Positions 60,879 to 64,000 of a DNA stretch of 64,000 nt are shown here, piece by piece. The position numbers and the translations under genes were made by a program. The stretch's first letter is position 1, and every line of letters begins with the position of its first letter. The DNA lies in NCBI RefSeq assembly GCF_014646095.1, contig NZ_BMMU01000003.1, forward strand, positions 310,001 to 374,000. The letters are read 5' to 3'. The DNA is from Streptomyces lacrimifluminis (GTDB taxonomy: Bacteria; Actinomycetota; Actinomycetes; Streptomycetales; Streptomycetaceae). The notes beneath the pieces were generated by a model. It worked only from the letters and a program-made list of their open reading frames with translations. It was not told where the DNA came from and searched no databases.

Positions 60879-62276
60879 GTGACCGGACTCAGCGTCGAGA
60901 TGCTGGCAGCGGACACCGTCGAGCCGATCACCTCGGCCGGCCATGCCCAGTTGGGCGTCGCCGTGCTCGCGGGCATCGCGCTCATCGTCCTGCTGATCAC
61001 CAAGTTCAAGCTGCACGCCTTCCTGGCCCTGACCATCGGCTCGCTCGCGCTGGGCGCCTTCGCGGGCGCGCCGCTCGACAAGGCCATCACCAGCTTCACC
61101 ACCGGGCTCGGCTCGACGGTGGCCGGCGTGGGCGTCCTGATCGCCCTGGGCGCGATCCTCGGCAAGCTGCTCGCCGACTCCGGCGGCGCCGACCAGATCG
61201 TCGACACGATCCTGGCTCGGGCGTCGGGCCGGACGATGCCGTGGGCGATGGTCCTGATCGCCTCGGTGATCGGCCTGCCCCTGTTCTTCGAGGTCGGCGT
61301 GGTGCTGCTGATCCCGGTCGTCCTGATGGTCGCCAAGCGCGGCGACTACTCCCTGATGCGCATCGGCATCCCGGCGCTCGCGGGCCTTTCCGTGATGCAC
61401 GGTCTGGTCCCGCCGCACCCCGGCCCGCTGATCGCGATCGACGCGGTCGGCGCCAACCTCGGCGTGACGCTGGCGCTCGGTGTCCTGGTCGCCATCCCCA
61501 CGGTGATCATCGCCGGCCCGCTGTTCTCGCGGTACGCGGCCCGCTGGGTGGACGTACCCGCCCCGGACCGGTTGATCCCCCAGCGCACCTCCGAGGACCT
61601 GGAGAAGCGTCCGGGCTTCGGCGCCACCCTCGCCACCATCCTCCTCCCCGTCGTCCTGATGCTGTCCAAGGCACTGGTCGACATCATCATCGACGACCCG
61701 GCGAACATGGTGCAGCGCGTCTTCGACGTGGTCGGCTCCCCGCTGATCGCCCTGCTCGCCGCCGTCCTCGTGGGCATCTTCACGCTCGGGCGCCCTGCCG
61801 AGTTCACCAGGGAACGGATCTCCCGGATCGTCGAGACGGGCCTCGCGCCCATCGCGGGCATCCTGCTGATCGTCGGCGCGGGCGGCGGCTTCAAGCAGAC
61901 GCTGATCGACTCCGGGGTCGGCAGGATGGTCCTGGACATCTCGGAGGACTGGTCGATCCCGGCCCTGCTCCTGGCCTGGCTGATCGCGGTGGCGATCCGG
62001 CTGGCGACGGGTTCGGCGACGGTGGCGACGGTCTCGGCGGCCGGCCTGGTGGCCCCGCTGGCGGCCGACATGTCGACCACGCACGCGGCCCTCCTCGTCC
62101 TGGCCATCGGCGCCGGCTCGCTCTTCTTCAGCCATGTCAACGACGCCGGATTCTGGCTGGTCAAGGAGTACTTCGGCCTGAACGTCGGCCAGACCCTCAA
62201 GACCTGGTCGGTCATGGAGACGATCATCTCCGTGGTCGCGGGCGGCCTGGTCCTGCTGCTCTCACTCGTGATCTAG
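60879..62276 (+). CDS. gntP: Gluconate:H+ symporter GntP
   Basis: This 465-residue GntP-family transporter has about 12-14 membrane helices. Family motifs include GLPLFFEVGVVLLIPV, GLSVMHGLVPPHPGPL and LRLATGSATVATVSAAG-type (here IRLATGSATVATV). The GTG start is preceded by AAGGG and lies 45 bases after gntK. It supplies the substrate for GntK. Confidence 0.95.
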   Translation: MTGLSVEMLAADTVEPITSAGHAQLGVAVLAGIALIVLLITKFKLHAFLALTIGSLALGAFAGAPLDKAITSFTTGLGSTVAGVGVLIALGAILGKLLADSGGADQIVDTILARASGRTMPWAMVLIASVIGLPLFFEVGVVLLIPVVLMVAKRGDYSLMRIGIPALAGLSVMHGLVPPHPGPLIAIDAVGANLGVTLALGVLVAIPTVIIAGPLFSRYAARWVDVPAPDRLIPQRTSEDLEKRPGFGATLATILLPVVLMLSKALVDIIIDDPANMVQRVFDVVGSPLIALLAAVLVGIFTLGRPAEFTRERISRIVETGLAPIAGILLIVGAGGGFKQTLIDSGVGRMVLDISEDWSIPALLLAWLIAVAIRLATGSATVATVSAAGLVAPLAADMSTTHAALLVLAIGAGSLFFSHVNDAGFWLVKEYFGLNVGQTLKTWSVMETIISVVAGGLVLLLSLVI

Positions 62277-62670
62277 GGGTGGCAGTTGCTCCCCAAGGAG
62301 TTGATGCAAGGTCGAATTAGCTCGATCGTATGATGGTCGGCATCCGGGCTTGCGGCGCACTGGGCCGTTCGGGTTAGCGTGATCGTGCGATCTGGGACGC
62401 CGAGTGCGGTGCCAGCGTGCGGGGCCCCTGCTCCACCGGAGTGATGGTTCAGGGCCTCCTCGTCGCCCTTGGCCGTACTCAACTGGCCAGGTCGTGAGGG
62501 CCGTGTTTGTCAGCGGCCTCCGGCCGCTGGGGCCTCCCGGGCCAGGACCACGCACAGGATGCGTGGTGCCACCCGGGGTCGAGTACGCCGGGGACCAGCT
62601 CACCCAAGACCGTTCGGGGCGCGCGGCTGAACGGACTCACGCCCGCTCAGCCCATAGGAACGGTACGGGA
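62277..62670. other. Gap after gntP
   Basis: These 394 bases hold no recognisable gene. A short palindrome, GATCGTGCGATC, is at 62381-62392 and a related GATCGTATGATG at 62323. The sequence near 62310 is AT-richer than its surroundings and may be degenerate. No insertion sequence could be identified. Confidence 0.45.
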
Positions 62671-63093
62671 ATGAGTCACCCTCTGTTCGACATCAGCGGG
62701 TGTACGGCCCTGGTCACCGGGTCCAGCAGGGGCCTCGCCCTGGCCCGGGGACTGACGCAGGCCGGTCGCACCGGCGTCCTCAACGGGCGCGAAGGTGACC
62801 GGCTTCGGCCACCAAGGGCGCCCTGAAGATGCTCACCAAGGGCATGTGCGCGGACTGGGGCCCGCGGAGTCCAGGTCAACGGCCTCGGCCCCGGCTACAT
62901 CGAGACCGAACTCACCCAACCTCTGCTCGACGACCCGGAGTTCAGCGCCCGGGTGCGCCAACGCACCCCGGCCGGGCGGTGGGGGCGGACGGAGGACCTG
63001 GTGGGCGGGGTGCTGTTCCTCGCCTCCCCGGCGGCGGACTTCGTCGGCGGGCAGGTGCTGTACGTCGACGGCGGCATGACCAGCGTCCTGTGA
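62671..63093 (+). pseudogene. Gluconate 5-dehydrogenase-like SDR, deleted and frameshifted
   Basis: The N-terminal 46 codons match a classical short-chain dehydrogenase (FDISGCTALVTGSSRGLALA, the NAD motif). The sequence then jumps to the region after the catalytic Tyr (ATKGALKMLTKGMCADWGP). Most of the middle, including the Ser-Tyr active site, is gone. A frameshift follows near 62870, and in the new frame the C-terminus is intact (VNGLGPGYIETELTQPL through the YVDGGMTSVL end). It cannot make an active enzyme. In relatives this position holds gluconate 5-dehydrogenase (idnO-type). Confidence 0.88.
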
Positions 63094-63106
63094 CGTGGAC
63101 ACGAGA

Positions 63107-63154
63107 GCGGACGCGACTGCGGACGCGACTGCGGACGCGACAGCAGACGCGAAT
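63107..63154 (+). repeat. 12-bp tandem repeat between the pseudogenes
   Basis: There are four units of about 12 bases (GCGGACGCGACT twice, then GCGGACGCGACA and GCAGACGCGAAT). It lies just before the second pseudogene. Confidence 0.85.
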
Positions 63155-63166
63155 GGGGCTTTCCCG

Positions 63167-63717
63167 ATGCTGAGTTGCGTGATCCATGGCGAGGGCGACC
63201 TGCGGGTCGACGAGCTGCCGGTGCCGTCCCCCGGCCCGGGGCAGGCACTGGTGGCCGTCCGGTACGGCGGGGTCTGCGGCTCCGACCTGCACTACTGGCG
63301 GCACGGCGGGGTCGGTGACTTCCGCCTCAGGGAGCCGATGGTGCTGGGCCACGAGGTCGTGGGAACGGTCGTCTCCTACGGTGACGGTCCATCAGGTCTC
63401 GCTGTGGGTACGGAGGTTGCCGTGCACCCGGCGACCCCGTGCGGGGTGTGTCCGGAGTGCGCGTCCGGACGGCGCAACGTCTGCCGGGACACGCGCTACC
63501 TCGGCAGCGCCGCCCGCACACCCCACGTCCAGGGCGGCTTCGCGGCGCGACTGGTCGTCCCCGCCGACCAGTTGAGGCCCCTGCCGGCGGGCCTGCCGCT
63601 GCGCCGGGCGGCCCTGGCCGAACCCCTCTAGGTCGCCCTGCACGCCGTCCGCCGGGCCGGTGACCTGTCCGGCAGGCACGTCCTCGTCACCGGCGCCGGG
63701 CCGATCGGATGCCTGGC
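63167..63717 (+). pseudogene. L-idonate 5-dehydrogenase-like zinc alcohol dehydrogenase, truncated
   Basis: The first 154 codons are a normal medium-chain zinc dehydrogenase: GGVCGSDLHYW (catalytic Cys), GHEVVGTV and the structural zinc set CGVCPECASGRRNVC. A TAG at 63629-63631 interrupts AEPL-VALHAV, where relatives have a sense codon. The reading continues as VALHAVRRAGDLSGRHVLVTGAGPIG, then homology stops in the cofactor domain near 63717. The 3' half is missing and the next gene starts on the other strand. Remnant of idnD. Confidence 0.88.
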
Positions 63718-63754
63718 TAGTCGTCTGCGGGTCCGCTGTGGCTGGTCGCCCGGT

Positions 63755-64000
63755 TCAGGGGCGCCACAGGGGATGCTCCCTGTCCGCCCACCTCTTGCTC
63801 ACCGAGCCCGTCCTGAGGCCTCGGCGGGCCTCCGGGTCGCCCAGGGCCATGCCGATGTGGCCGGCCAGGACGATGCCGATGGTGAGCGCCAGCCAGTCGT
63901 GGACGAAGGTCGCGCTGGTGCGCCACATCAGCGGGGTGAGGTGGGTGAACCACATGAGCAGGCCCGTGCCGAGCATGACCAGGGTGGCGCCCGCGATCCA
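63755..64000 (-). CDS. Cytochrome b-type membrane protein, C-terminal part
   Basis: The gene runs off the right edge; the last 81 codons are visible. Two hydrophobic segments (ATLVMLGTGLLMWF and VHDWLALTIGIVLAGHIGMAL) carry His residues in the positions of heme ligands in cytochrome b561 / formate-dehydrogenase-gamma-like subunits. The tail is RRGLRTGSVSKRWADREHPLW. It probably anchors a molybdoenzyme or hydrogenase, but the partner is outside. Confidence 0.65.
   Translation of the reverse strand, partial: WIAGATLVMLGTGLLMWFTHLTPLMWRTSATFVHDWLALTIGIVLAGHIGMALGDPEARRGLRTGSVSKRWADREHPLWRP

Noticed and set aside
62277..62670. Insertion-sequence remnant after gntP
   Set aside because: The stretch has short palindromes and odd composition, but no transposase motif, no pair of terminal inverted repeats and no target duplication could be found.

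Overview
The window is chromosomal DNA of a Streptomyces. Supporting signs are very high GC with G/C at third codon positions, GTG starts, many 4-base ATGA/GTGA start-stop overlaps, long and short chaplins with aerial-hyphae type secretion signals, a GylR-glpF-glpK-glpD glycerol cluster, mycothiol ligase (MshC), an F420-dependent LLM oxidoreductase, and dispersed GC-rich intergenic repeats typical of the genus. The gene order on both flanks matches what I remember of the S. coelicolor SCO1650-SCO1682 region: trmI, site-2 protease, response regulator, metH, gylR-glpFKD, PAC2/ParJ, mshC, DUF3090, corA, ferritin-like, LLM, aldo/keto reductase, RecD-like, chaplins, M20 peptidase, tRNA-Leu, gluconate genes. 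That comparison is from memory and not from a search.

Layout. 1-19.3 kb is conserved core: a truncated ferredoxin, a secreted protein, TrmI, an M50 protease with CBS domains, a RecB-type nuclease, a NarL-type response regulator, two tandem oligopeptide-binding lipoproteins, a HAD phosphatase, MetH and the glycerol regulon. 19.3-36 kb is an accessory block between glpD and the PAC2 gene. It looks like a dedicated sulfur-salvage island. One arm is a ribose-type ABC importer plus methylthioribose kinase (MtnK). The central part holds MtnD, MtnC, MtnB and MtnA. The second arm is a BMP/NupA-type nucleoside importer plus a nucleoside phosphorylase, an MTA/SAH-deaminase-type amidohydrolase and a FadR-type regulator. 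Together these genes could take external methylthioribose or methylthio-nucleosides to the 2-keto precursor of methionine; only the last transaminase is missing. All three transcription units that leave the two divergent promoter regions appear to start with a 21-23 codon leader ORF ending in a Cys/Arg-rich tail, followed by a C-rich tract. This suggests cysteine-sensing attenuation.

36-53 kb returns to conserved core: PAC2/ParJ, a Tat-exported propeller protein, MshC and its neighbours, CorA, a ferritin-like protein, LLM, AKR, a RecD2-like protein whose ATPase motifs have been lost, a DUF5703 protein, a long and a short chaplin, and an M20 peptidase. After tRNA-Leu(GAG) comes a Pls/PosA-type single-module NRPS with an M1 metallopeptidase directly behind it (53.6-59.0 kb). 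This is the arrangement expected for a cationic poly(amino acid) synthetase with its degrading or self-protecting enzyme. The right end carries the gluconate genes (gntR divergent from gntK-gntP). The following gluconate/idonate dehydrogenase genes are decayed: one has a large internal deletion and a frameshift, the other a nonsense codon and loss of its 3' half. The window ends inside a cytochrome-b-type membrane protein.
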